Shown one piece after another: positions 9,415 to 18,627 of a stretch of 64,000 nucleotides of DNA (positions are counted from its first letter, which is position 1; each line of letters starts with the position of its first letter). Under the pieces are notes generated by a model. That model was not told the origin of the DNA, made no database searches, and saw nothing but the letters and a program-made list of their open reading frames with translations. A program made the position numbers and the translations under genes. Source of the DNA: Isochrysis galbana (lineage: Eukaryota; Haptophyta; Isochrysidales; Isochrysidaceae); NCBI GenBank assembly GCA_018136815.1, contig CM030939.1, forward strand, positions 682,001 through 746,000, given 5' to 3'.

Positions 9415-9655
9415 GAGGGGAGAGGGGAGAGGGGAGAGGGGAGAGGGGAGAGGGGAGAGGGGAGAGGGGAGAGGGGAGAGGGGAGAGGCGAGAGGCGAGA
9501 GGCGAGAGGCGAGAGGCGAGAGGCGAGAGGCGAGAGGCGAGAGGCGAGAGGCGAGAGGCGAGAGGCGAGAGGAGAGAGAGGAGAGGCGAGAGGCGAGAGG
9601 CGAGAGGCGAGAGGAGAGAGAGGAGAGAGAGGAGAGAGCGGGGACAAGAGACGAG
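9415..9655. repeat. Heptamer minisatellite (GGGGAGA)n then (GGCGAGA)n
   Basis: About 10 units of GGGGAGA are followed by about 20 units of GGCGAGA and the variant GGAGAGAGA. The 7-bp unit lets all three frames stay open on the minus strand (SPLASRL-type translation). It lies 10 bp upstream of the FkbM start codon. Confidence 0.95.
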
Positions 9656-10159
9656 GGACACAGGGACAGGCAGGGAGGTGGGGGAGGCGGGGGGGCGGGG
9701 GGGGGGTCTCGGGTCTCTTTGGTCTTGTACGACAAGTAGGTGTTAAAAAAATGGGGACGTTGAGCGGTCCGGGCACCCGCCGTCGACGGCGGAAGTTCGC
9801 GTTCGCCGACCAGCACCGTTGCTGCCCAGCCCATCTGCTCTTCTAGGTGAGCTCTGCTGGCGATGGCACGCTGCCCACCGCAGTAGCACTGTCCCAGCGC
9901 TGCGTTTGGCTGTCGCCGATGCGCGAGATTCGAACGCGTTCGCGCTCGGCGACCCATTTCGCGTAGCGCGCTGCTCTGCGACACGCACAATTTTTGGAGC
10001 GATATTCGCACAGTCGTTTGCGCTGGGAATCGGCGCATCGAGAAGATCACAACCATACCCAGTCCCATCCCCCTCCATCTCCCCTGCCTTTGCTTCCTCA
10101 TCCCTTCTGCTTGGTCGCCAAACGCACTCACACTCATGTGACGGTCCCTCTGCCCTGCA

Positions 10160-10927
10160 CAGATGTCAAAGAAAGCGAAGGAAAGCGAAGAATGGTGGCG
10201 CCGCGTTCATGCGAAACCTGAAGGAGGCCAAGCGGCGGAAGTTGGCCGAGGAAAAAGCTGCGCGGGCCGGAGTCGGGGTGCGGCAGGAGCCCGTGGCCGC
10301 AGGCGACGATGGACTAGCTGACGAGGCAGGTACCAAGTATGCGCAACCTGAATGAGGCCAAGCGGCAGAAGGTGGCAGAAGAAAGCTGCGTGAGCCGGCG
10401 TCGGGGTGCGGCAGGAGCCCGCGGCCGCAGGCGATGGCCGACCAGCTGACGAGGTAGATACCGAGCGCGACGATCATGAGCTCGACGTCGAAATGGAGGA
10501 AAGCGTAGTGGTTTTCCCCGAGGTGGTGCAAGTTTGGAGCGATGTGGGAGTGGAAGCCCGTAGGCAGGCAGATCGAGACAGACAGCGGCGATCTCGTGGG
10601 GCTCGGGCGAGTTCGTTGCCTCGGGTAGCTTGTCTAAAATGTTTGGTTGGGCCCCGGCCAGTAACGATGGCACCTGTGGCCTTGAGTGCAGAGGCTGTGG
10701 AGGAAGCGCAACCCACTGCCATTGAGGTGGAATTGGAGCCACCGCCGCACTCGAAAAGCAGGCCCCGTGGGAGGCCGCCTCGGTCGGATGTACTCGATCC
10801 CCGCGAAAGTAGCGGACGGGCAGCGTCAACTGCCGCAAGTCACGGGAGCATGACACCCGAATCGCATGGCAAGCCGCGTATAATCAAGGGCTTCGCTTCG
10901 CAAAGCAGCCAGCAAGGCTGCTTCTAA
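10160..10927 (+). CDS. Unrecognised charged ORF with an internal tandem duplication
   Basis: After ATG 10162 (SKKAKESEEWW) the reading frame shifts. MRNLKEAKRRKLAEEKAARA (10209 onward) is a Lys/Glu-rich helix. The unit of about 130 bp (10208-10337) is repeated at 10338-10463 (MRNLNEAKRQKVAEE). The longest open part, 10406-10927, is 173 residues: an acidic stretch near DELDVEMEESVVVF, then a basic GRPPRS segment like an AT-hook. Frames differ between the duplicated units, so the gene is either broken or spliced. I do not recognise the family. A nuclear role is only suggested by composition. Confidence 0.4.
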
Positions 10928-11620
10928 GATTCGAGGTGAAAAGCTTAGCTCTTCTGAGGATGATGGTTCCCAGGCGGAACGTGCGAAGCGCTCACATATG
11001 GGGCTCCAAGTTGGTCCCCGGGTATTGAACTTGTTGTTCACGCCACCTATCAGCATCCCCCTCACCCAGGTTCCTTGAGGCGAAATCCTGGGTTTGGGGA
11101 CGTCGTGCGCACTGCTTCAAACGACAAACCGAGGGAGAGAAGGGGGGAGAACGAGCTCGGGCTTTCCCCTATCGGGCACCGTTCCGCCCCGCAAGGGACC
11201 GGCGTCCGACCAGGGTCTTTTAAGTGAGAGTTCCGTTTATCAGCCCGGTCACTCATTCTTTTTATTCACTATTTTCCACGCTCCCCTGGGTGTCCAAAAA
11301 AAAAGTTTGAAGATTCTAGGCTACCACCTACTGCACTTTGGGTTTCACTACCTTTTCTACCGACATTGCCCTTCTCTCCCTCCCCTCCGCCTTCTCTCCT
11401 TCCCCACTTCAGCTCTTTATCTTTGGGGTAGGCAGATATATGTACAAATTTCAGTCACATATTTGGGCAGAATTTTTCAGACATAGAGCCATAGCTATCG
11501 ATACATATTTTATACACATTTGGGCGCGAATGAGGTCGAAAGGGCGCGAAACCAATACAAGCCCACAAGTATTGGCGCGAGAGGGGGGGGGGCAGGTCGT
11601 CAGGGGAGGGGGAGGGGAGG

Positions 11621-11930
11621 GGGCGTGGATGTCGCATTCGCGAATCGACACTCGTTAGAACTCTCTTTCGTTCGGCATTTATCGTTATAATTCTCTGCTT
11701 TCTCTCGTTCTCGGTCAAAAGCTTCGCGTGGACGCCTAGGATCTTGGGTTGTGGAGCGCCCTCTCTCTTTCTCTCGAAGAGAAGGGAAGTTTCCCCACCT
11801 TTCTTCGTCCCATGTACCTCGCAAATAGGTTATTTGCTAGCTTCCCCGCGTTTCTTTATTTACCTGCTTCTGGAGTCTATCAAGTTTAATCACAATGTGA
11901 CTCCCCGCAAGGCCCACAGACCAAATTCAG
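11621..11930 (+). repeat. Terminal-type repeat shared with 18138-18450 and 46500-46560
   Basis: Shares GTCGCATTCGCGAATCGACA (itself a near palindrome), GGTCAAAAGCTTCGC, ATCTTGGGTTGTGGAGCGCC and AAGGGAAGTTTCCCCACC with 18138-18450. At the second site it follows the C5-MTase-like element, so it may be that element's end region. Confidence 0.75.
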
Positions 11931-12020
11931 AAGGAGCTTCCCCCCCCCCCCCCCCCTCCGGCCCGGGGTGAACTCTCAGGGTGCCGGGGACATGGCCGCT
12001 GGCGGCCGCTGCCCCTCCCC

Positions 12021-12206
12021 ATGTCCCCCGGCAGGGTCCCCGCTGTCGGGGACGAGGTGGAGGCCTTCTCCGCCGTTGATTGGTGGCCCGCAAGAGTTCT
12101 TGCTGTCGATGGCGGCGTGGGCGGGCGCGGCTGCCGCGTCCACTTCGTTGGCTGGAACCGGCGGTATGACGCATGGCTCGATCGACACGTCGAAGTTGCG
12201 TGTTGA
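12021..12206 (+). CDS. Small Tudor-knot / chromo-barrel domain ORF (61 aa)
   Basis: The protein reads VGDEVEAF, WWPARVLAVD, GCRVHFVGWNRRYDAWLDRHVE. This is the Tudor-knot pattern (V-G-x-x-V, W-x-A-x-V, Y/F-x-V-H-F-x-G-W-N-x-R-Y-D-x-W) seen at the N-terminus of MYST acetyltransferases and MSL3/MRG15 proteins, where it reads nucleosomes. The whole ORF is essentially the domain. It is either a stand-alone mini-protein, an exon, or a captured fragment. The plausible ATG is at 12021 and the stop at 12206. A poly-C tract lies just upstream (11940-11958). Confidence 0.7.
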   Translation: MSPGRVPAVGDEVEAFSAVDWWPARVLAVDGGVGGRGCRVHFVGWNRRYDAWLDRHVEVAC

Positions 12207-12419
12207 GCCAGGGGTCGGTGTGGACGTAGAAGTGCCAAATGGGGCGCTGGCCTGATTCGACCTTGGTGATTCCACCCAGGACGGTTTTGGCGCGTTGTTA
12301 GGAGGTACGAGGGTAAGGCGGGCACGGAGAGGAGGCAGGCAGATGCGGCGAAAAACGAGGAGGAGAAGGGAGGGTGCTGTGACGGAAATACAAAGGAGTT
12401 CCAAGGAGACGGGTTGAAG

Positions 12420-12515
12420 AGGCAAGCGCGGCGAAGAGGCAGGCGCGGCGAAGAGGCAGGCGCGGCGAAGAGGCAGGCGGCGGCGAAGAGGCAGGCGGCG
12501 GCGAAGAGGCAGGCG
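12420..12515. repeat. 18-21-bp tandem repeat GAAGAGGCAGGCGGCGGC
   Basis: Five or so units of GCGGCGAAGAGGCAGGC, the last ones expanded by GGC. On the minus strand it reads as repeated ACLFAA. No gene was identified. Confidence 0.85.
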
Positions 12516-12749
12516 GCTAGTGGGAGTAGAGGTACCAACGCTCAGTTGTTTTATTATTATACTACATAACTATATCAATCATCCCATCCCATTACCCACG
12601 CCGAGGAGTCTCATGGCTTGCCTCCTTCACCCTCCGCGCAGACACCGACGGCCCCTGTTTTGCTTCATCCCCTTATTAGCACCACCCATCGCCGTCGCCG
12701 CAACTCGCATAGCCATCAGCGTCATGTAAGGCCCCACGACTACCACCGC

Positions 12750-15381
12750 CGAAGCACGAACCACCTCTGGTGCCATCGCCACCGCAATCACCACTGCCGC
12801 CGTCGCTGCCGCCGCCGTCACCATCGTCGCCATCACTGCCGCAACCATCACCCTTGCAACCACCCCTGTCACCACATTTTCCATCCCTGCTCTCGCCGGC
12901 GCACACACTACCAACCCCCGTCGCCGACAACATCGTCGCTGCCATTGCCCTCTCCGCCACCGCGATCACTGCCGCCTTCCTCTTCACAGTCAAGGCCGCC
13001 TTCGCCGCCGTCGTACACTCCGCAGTTGTTGCCGCCGCCGCCACTCTCTTTACCTTGGCCGCTACCGACTCCAGCGCCCCCAGCCGCAGCCACCGCCGTT
13101 ACTGTCGCCGCTACCATCACTGCCGCCGTCATCACTGCCGCCATGGCCCCCATCCCCGCTTCCATCGCTGCCTCCGCCCTCGGCTCCACCCTCGGCTCCG
13201 CTACCCTCGCCTTTGCCTTCGCTCCCGCTGCCCTCATTTCCGCCACCGCCACCAAAGCCGGCTTTGCCGCCCCTACCGCCGCATCCGCCCTCACCGCCGC
13301 TCTCACCGCCACCGCCACCGCCACCGCTGTCGCCACCGCCACCGTCGTCGTCGCCACCCTTGCGGCAACCACCATCATCACCGGCCCCATCATCACCTTG
13401 CTCGGCTCCACTCGTGACCCCGCCCCCTTACCGCCGCCGCCTTCATCGCCGCCACCGCCCTTGTCCCCGCCCACATCGCCGCCCCCGCCCACAGCTCCGC
13501 CCTGAGCTCCGCCGCTCTCACCTCCCGTTGTCAACCGCCCTCGCCACCGCACCCTTCCCCTCCACCGCCCTCGTTGCCGCCGTTCACACCGCCGTCACCG
13601 ACGCCACCTTCCCTACTGCCATAGGCACTGACGCCGCCTTGGCCGCCTCCACCCTCGCCGCCCATGTTCTATCTAGCAATGCACTCGACGCCAGCACCGT
13701 CGACACCATCGTCGCCATTATCGCCCTCGCCACCAATTCTGTCACCACCTTTGCTCCCGCCGCTCTCGCCGCCATCCACACTGCCGCCACTTTCCCTACC
13801 CGCACTGCCGCCACTGCAACCGCCGGACGTCACTGTCGCCGACGCCGCCCTCACTACTGCCGCCGTCACCGCCGCCTCCCTCACCGCCGGCGCATTCACC
13901 CTCGCCTCCACACCACTCATATCTAAACCGCTCACTGCCACCGCCCGCACTATCACTATCGTCGGCGCCACCGACGCCGATGCCGCCCTCGCCGCCACCA
14001 TCTCCGCCCCGCAGCCTTTGCCGCCACCGCTTACACCACCGCCACCATCATTGCCGCTCTCATCGCCGCACCCACAGTCGGCAACCCCACCCTGGTCACC
14101 GTAGCCACCCCCGCTCCCGGCCTGGCCTCCGCCTTCACTTCCGCCATCCTCACCTTCGCCGCGCATGCCGCCGGACTCGTTGCAGCTATCGTCCTCATCA
14201 CCGCCTCTGCCGTCACCGCCATCACCGCCCCTGCCACCGCCACCGACGCCGCTCTCGCAGCCGCCGCCCTCGCAGCTGCCACCCTCACAGCCACCGCCAT
14301 CACCGCCGCAATCGTCACCGCCACTCCCGCTCTCAACTCCTCCCCTGCCGCCTCCGCCAGCGGCTCCACCCTTATCCCCGCCGCCTCATCTCCACCTCCC
14401 TCATCTGAAGCGGCCTCGCCGCCGTCCCCTCCACCTCCACCGCCCTCGTCGCCGCCGTCCGCACCGCCACCGATGCCATCGCCAGCGACGACACCGTCAC
14501 TATTGCCGACGCCGATATCGCCACTGCCGCCCCCGCCGCTGCCACCAACGTCGTCGCCATTACCCCCACAAGCTTCGTCGCCACAATCCAGCCGCTCCGT
14601 CCGCGCCACCACGGGCCCGGTCGCCGCCTCCGTCGCCGCTTGCGCTCTCGCCGCCACTCTCGTCGCCCCATCCCCCGCCGCTCTCGCCGCTACCCCCCGC
14701 GCCACCACCACCCTCACTGCTGCCGTCGTCAACTCCCCTCGCCGCCCCCTCCCTGACCACCATTGCCGTCCGCCACCATCCCCCTCGCCCCTATTGCCCT
14801 CGTGTCCGCCTCCGTGTCCTCCTCCGTCCTTGCCATCTCTGTAGGCCCTGCCGCCGCCCATGTCACCACCGCCCGAGCAATCGCCACCGCCACCGTCTCC
14901 GCAGCCGTCCTCGTCCTCTCCGCCGCCCCTCCCGAAGCTTCCATCCCCCACGCCACCACCTCCTGAGCGCGCGGAGGCTGACCGCCACTCGCCTGCCTGC
15001 CAGCAACTGCCGCCGTGCCTCTCTTCTTCTCCAAGCAACCTTTTCTTTTCGCTCCCTCCCACGTCACGGTCGTGCCTGACCCGCCCCACATCCCTGTCCA
15101 GCCTCCCCATCGATGTCCATTCTGCAGTGCCCCATCCACTTCATCCCAGCCGCTACTGCTCCCCTCGACCTTACCACGCTCGAATTCCTCCCCATATCCC
15201 TCTCCCCCTTGCATCTCCCCTCTTCGTGCGCCCTGCCCGTGCGCCGAACGCCGTCACCACCGCAGCCCCGCGCGCGTCACCACCGCAGCCCCACGCGCGG
15301 CTCGCCATCCATCTCGGTCCCGCCGACGGACGCGCCCCGCCCGCACGCTACGGCAGCCCGCCGCCCTCTCTTCTCCCCCAG
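12750..15381 (-). mobile_element. Large GC-rich dispersed element, copy 1
   Basis: About 2.6 kb of degenerate GCC/ACC triplet sequence, repeated in inverted orientation at 48510-50690 and directly at 58115-60258. Orientation is given from the better-conserved outer end, which on the minus strand runs CTCTGACG, then a region containing ATGGATGGCGAGCCGCGCG. Open frames exist on both strands: minus Gly/Ala/Val-rich, including AISASAIVTVSSLAMASVAV, and plus Pro-rich. Equivalent landmarks in the other copies support common descent. Coding capacity is unproven, and no transposition protein was seen. Confidence 0.65.
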
Positions 15382-15530
15382 CGTCAGAGTTTTCATGTTG
15401 TGGTAGTATAACCCTAGTGCCTAGTGCTATTGCTGAGGGACCGTCCCTCATTGGCAACGAAGCGCCCCTACACAGCGATAGGGTACGATGAGGGTGTGCG
15501 GGGTTGGCGCAGGGCTCGTCCGGTGTATGT
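15382..15530. repeat. Dispersed block S, copy 2
   Basis: CGTCAGAGTTTTCATGTTGT through TAGTATAACC and on to GGGTTGGCGCAGGGCTCGTC. It joins the outer end of the GC-rich element to a LINE 3' tail starting at 15531. Confidence 0.75.
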
Positions 15531-15640
15531 AAAAAAAAATCTTCTTAAAAATCACCGCTACACGTGCGGGGTGAGGCAGTGTGCTTGTGGACCTCCCTTC
15601 TACCCACTTGGGGCAGGCCAATTCTTTTAGAAGTTTTTCT
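15531..15640 (-). mobile_element. LINE 3' end fragment (minus orientation)
   Basis: AAAAAAAAATCTTCTTAAAA followed by CACCGCTACACGTGCGGGGT is the same tail as at 7887, 34373 and 34676. Only the final ~100 bp are present. Confidence 0.7.
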
Positions 15641-15906
15641 GCAAGTTTGGGTGGGTTGTTGAGCCCCTCAAAAGTTTGGGCCCGCTCTGAAAGTGGGCTG
15701 CAAGTTTGGGGGCCGTGGCCCTCGTCTTACAATTATAGCTCCCCCCCTACCTACTACAAGTAAGTCACAAGAGGGTGCAACTCGAGGTTCCTTTTTTTTT
15801 GTCACGCCCCTCCCGGCTTTTTAGGTATATGATTTCTACTGACCCCTAACTTCGCCCCTAACTCGGGGGTTGACCGCGCGCAGACAAACATAAACACGGG
15901 GACCCA

Positions 15907-16272
15907 TCAAGCGGAAGACGTATTGTGTTTCGTGTGTGCCTCCCGTTTCAATATCGCCTCCGCATCGAAGGTCAGTTTCATTTTCTCCGTCTTGTAAAAG
16001 CGAAAATACTTTGTCTTCCACAGTACCAAGAGGAGAAGAATAAACAGCGCGAAGACCACCCCGACCGCGATCCCGACCCGTGTGAGGCCATCCTTCGACG
16101 CGATGACTGCTGCGAATGAAGCACTAACGAGAAACCAGAAGGTGATGCCACCCAAGAGACTGATCAAGGGGACGACCTCAACTTGGCCCCTAACTCGGAC
16201 ACGCTTCCTCGAGCGTGAATACCTTTTTTTCTTGCATAACAATAAGGGAACGTCATGTTGGTATACATACAC
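15907..16272 (-). pseudogene. Two-TM small membrane protein, minus paralogue, no ATG
   Basis: The frame encodes a basic N-terminus (CKKKRYSRSRKRVRVR) and two hydrophobic segments, ISLLGGITFWFLVSASFAAV and GIAVGVVFALFILLLLVLW. A tail KYFRFYKTEKMKLTFDAEA follows. It aligns clearly with the plus-strand protein beginning at 16255, including the spacing of both TM segments and the K-T-[ED]-K-M-x-LT tail. No ATG precedes the conserved part; the nearest start-like codon is GTG at 16272, and a stop lies a little farther upstream. The two paralogues are arranged head to head and overlap by 18 bp. The family is unrecognised. Confidence 0.6.
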
Positions 16273-16530
16273 TATAAGCGTGGTGAATATGAGGTGGAGG
16301 AACTAAAGAAATTAATAGCTCCCATTATTGGCTGGTCCTTATTAATTATCGTGCCATCAATCGTAATTGCATTCGAGGCGATGGAAGTTAAACGAATCGG
16401 AGTTGGAGCTGGAGTGGGAGTCGCACTGACCCTGCTGCTTTACTTTCTATTGTGGAAATTTAAGGTGTGGCGCCTTTCCAAAACAGACAAGATGCTGCTC
16501 ACCGACGAAGCGAGTGGAGTAGTCTCGTCC
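16255..16530 (+). CDS. Two-TM small membrane domain, plus paralogue, fused to the following MTase ORF
   Basis: From ATG 16255 the protein has an acidic/basic N-terminus (MLVYIHYKRGEYEVEELKK) and two TM segments, LIAPIIGWSLLIIVPSIVIAF and IGVGAGVGVALTLLLYFLLW. The tail KVWRLSKTDKMLLTDEA matches the minus paralogue. The frame does not stop there but runs directly into the C5-MTase-like domain. The fusion point falls right after the conserved tail, which suggests insertion or recombination. The function is unknown; it is presumably an integral membrane protein. Confidence 0.6.
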
Positions 16531-17355
16531 ATGTTTCTGCTTGCTGGCGCGGATGTGGCGACGTGCGATCTGTTCCCGTCTGAAGTCGATTACGTTCCGC
16601 ACTTCGACGGGGATGCCGATCTCGTTCAAGACCTTGGTTGGGACTTGGTTATCGCGCACCCGCCGTGCACCTATCTCTCGAACGCTGGCCTGAGGTGGAT
16701 CCATTCCAACCCGCAGCGCATGTCCGATACGATCTCTACCGCGGCTCAATTTCGTCGTCGCTTGAACGCTAGGGCTCCGTTTCTGGCGGTGGAGAATCCG
16801 AAAATGCACCACTACGCCAAATCGCTACTCGGAGGTCTGGAAGCTACGCAATACGTCCATCCATGGCAACATGGAACGGGCCACACTAAGGCTACGGGGC
16901 TCTACCTTTCGCCTAGCCTCCCACCGCTCGTGCCGACTTGCATTGTTCCTAGTCGCGAGCACGCTATGGCGAACCTGCCCATGTCCCCTCATCGCGGCTC
17001 GATGCGCAGCCGCACTTACGTGGGCATAGCTGGTGCGATGGCAATGCAATGGATGCCCGTCGTTCTGGACTACTGCCGCCGTACTCCGAATCGTCCGGCC
17101 GCGTCCGCCGCCTCTCTTCTATCTCAGGCTCGTGACCTGCAATCGAGCCAATTGGCGGCTCACGCTCGTTCCAGTTCCGAATCATCGAATGTTTCGAGTG
17201 TCGCCGCGATTGATATGGAGTGGCGGCCGTGGCTAGGGTCGCCCCGCTCGTCGTTGTTACCCGTCCGTCCCGCTCGGATGATTCGCAAGGTCCGCAACCG
17301 CTGGCGTGTATGGACGGCGGTACGCGGGACGCAAGGCTCGATATCGTATGCCTAG
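16531..17355 (+). CDS. C5-cytosine-methyltransferase-like protein (phage/transposon type)
   Basis: Numbered from ATG 16531, the 274-residue ORF has HPPCTYLSNAG (43-53), like motif IV with its Pro-Cys nucleophile, and AVENPKMHHYA (86-96), like the ENV motif VI. HTKATGLYLSPSLPPLVPT (118-136) is typical of short phage-type DNA cytosine methylases. A canonical FxGxG motif I is replaced by FLLAGAD, and the target-recognition region is short. Such genes occur in phages and in some eukaryotic DIRS/tyrosine-recombinase elements. A TAG (17353-17355) ends it, but the same frame stays open to 18108. Confidence 0.65.
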   Translation: MFLLAGADVATCDLFPSEVDYVPHFDGDADLVQDLGWDLVIAHPPCTYLSNAGLRWIHSNPQRMSDTISTAAQFRRRLNARAPFLAVENPKMHHYAKSLLGGLEATQYVHPWQHGTGHTKATGLYLSPSLPPLVPTCIVPSREHAMANLPMSPHRGSMRSRTYVGIAGAMAMQWMPVVLDYCRRTPNRPAASAASLLSQARDLQSSQLAAHARSSSESSNVSSVAAIDMEWRPWLGSPRSSLLPVRPARMIRKVRNRWRVWTAVRGTQGSISYA

Positions 17356-18108
17356 TTGCCGTTGTCTCCGTCGTTAGCGTCGGCTCTCGATGCGGAAGTC
17401 AGCCTTCACTCGTCTGCGGTGGAGGAGGAGCCGTTGCCGATCCTTGCTCCCCCTCCCTCTCCCTCGTCCTCGTCGCCGTTCGTGCCGATGCCTCCTCTCT
17501 TGGAGACGTGCGCCTCCGTTTCGTTTCCGGACACGTTCACGCCGGAGGGCTGGCATGCCGCCTTGCGCCTAACCTGGTCCGGCCAGGAACGCCTCGCTCT
17601 GCTTCCGACACCGCCATCTCGCCTAGGCTTGGGTGCCTTGCCAGACCTGCATCCGCCGCTGCCTCCGCTCGACCGCCCCGCTCGCCGCTCAGTTGCTGAG
17701 GTCATTGCCCACCATAAGCAGCGGCACGCCGCCTTCGTTCCCTCGGGCTTCACGTCTGCTCTCAGCCTTCCTGCTGTTGTCGCTTCTGTGACCAGGGAGG
17801 TACCGGCGAGGCTTGTCTCCGACCTCGATTCTCGTCGTTCCGCGTTCTTCGTTTCTCGTTCTCGATTCTCGATTCTCGTCTTTCCGCGTTCTCATCGGTC
17901 CTCGATTGTTCGTAACTTCTCGGTGCGTCGCTCATCACGTCTTCCGTCTTGGTTCGGCGTTTGGCGCGCGGCTCTCCCTCCATTCGGATTTATTGTTTCA
18001 TTCGCTCTTCGGATTTATTCGCTCTTCGCTCTTCGCTCATTCGGTCTCGTTCAGGATTGCTCTTCTGCCTTTCTCGTGGCTTGTTCGGAGCTTTCCGCTC
18101 TCCGTTAG
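17356..18108 (+). CDS. In-frame continuation after the TAG; Pro/Ser-rich then Arg-rich
   Basis: Directly after the MTase stop, the same frame stays open for 250 codons. It holds a Pro/Ser linker (LAPPPSPSSSSPFVP), a possibly structured part (FPDTFTPEGWHAALRLTWSG, RRSVAEVIAHHKQRHAAFVP), then Ser/Phe/Arg-rich sequence that looks non-coding from about 17830. The TTG at 17356 is an unlikely start. It could be the second half of a transposon polyprotein separated by a nonsense mutation. The family is not recognised. Confidence 0.4.
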   Translation: MPLSPSLASALDAEVSLHSSAVEEEPLPILAPPPSPSSSSPFVPMPPLLETCASVSFPDTFTPEGWHAALRLTWSGQERLALLPTPPSRLGLGALPDLHPPLPPLDRPARRSVAEVIAHHKQRHAAFVPSGFTSALSLPAVVASVTREVPARLVSDLDSRRSAFFVSRSRFSILVFPRSHRSSIVRNFSVRRSSRLPSWFGVWRAALPPFGFIVSFALRIYSLFALRSFGLVQDCSSAFLVACSELSALR

Positions 18109-18137
18109 GTTCTCTTCTTTCCTCGCGGGACGCTCGA

Positions 18138-18450
18138 TCCTAGCAGGGGGGTGTCGCATTCGCGAATCGACACTCGTAAGGCTTCTCTTCGTCGTTCGGT
18201 ATTATCGTTATAATTCTCTCGTTCTCGTTCTCGGTCAAAAGCTTCGCTTGGATGCATAGGATCTTGGGTTGTGGAGCGCCCTCTCTCTCTCTTTCTCTCG
18301 AAAGAGAAGGGAAGTTTCCCCACCCTTCTTCCTCCTAGACGCCTCGCCAATAGGTTTAATTCGCTATCTTCTCCGCGCTTCTCTATCTACTTCAGTGATT
18401 GCAATTAGGTTTAATTTGCAATCTCTTCGCATCTCCCCCTTAGGCCCACC
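18138..18450 (+). repeat. Terminal-type repeat, second copy
   Basis: Counterpart of 11621-11930. Its left part (GCTCGATCCTAGCAGGGGGG then TGTCGCATTCGCG) also matches 46510-46555. It probably forms the 3' end of the element containing the MTase-like ORF. Confidence 0.7.
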
Positions 18451-18610
18451 GCATCTCTCTCGTCTTATTCGATAAGTCTTTTGGAATCCTGTGCGGCAGG
18501 ATTGCCCCTCGTTTCCGTTATGGTGCGATTCCCCTTCCAGACGGGATCGCCGACAGATCGCCTTCTGATCGTCGTCCGTCGTTGTCTGGCCGGAGTGTTT
18601 GGGTTTGATT

Positions 18611-18627
18611 TTAGTCGAGTTATGTGA
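18611..18627. repeat. 17-bp target-site duplication, left copy
   Basis: TTAGTCGAGTTATGTGA is repeated exactly at 19491-19507. Confidence 0.9.

Noticed and set aside
9415-9655. Possible telomeric repeat because the unit is a G-rich heptamer
   Set aside because: GGGGAGA/GGCGAGA does not match TTTAGGG or other known telomere units, and it is internal.
9381-9776. ORFs translating as SPLASRL repeats on both strands
   Set aside because: They are translations of the 7-bp minisatellite, which leaves all frames open.
13213-15079. Proline-, arginine- and histidine-rich ORFs up to 304 codons across the GC-rich element
   Set aside because: They are frame-shadows of (GCCACC)-like repeats. The Ala/Val frame is mentioned as possible, but none is called as a gene.
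16255-17355. Restriction-modification or phage defence system from the MTase-like ORF
   Set aside because: No restriction enzyme or phage genes are nearby and the context is eukaryotic. A mobile-element origin fits better.
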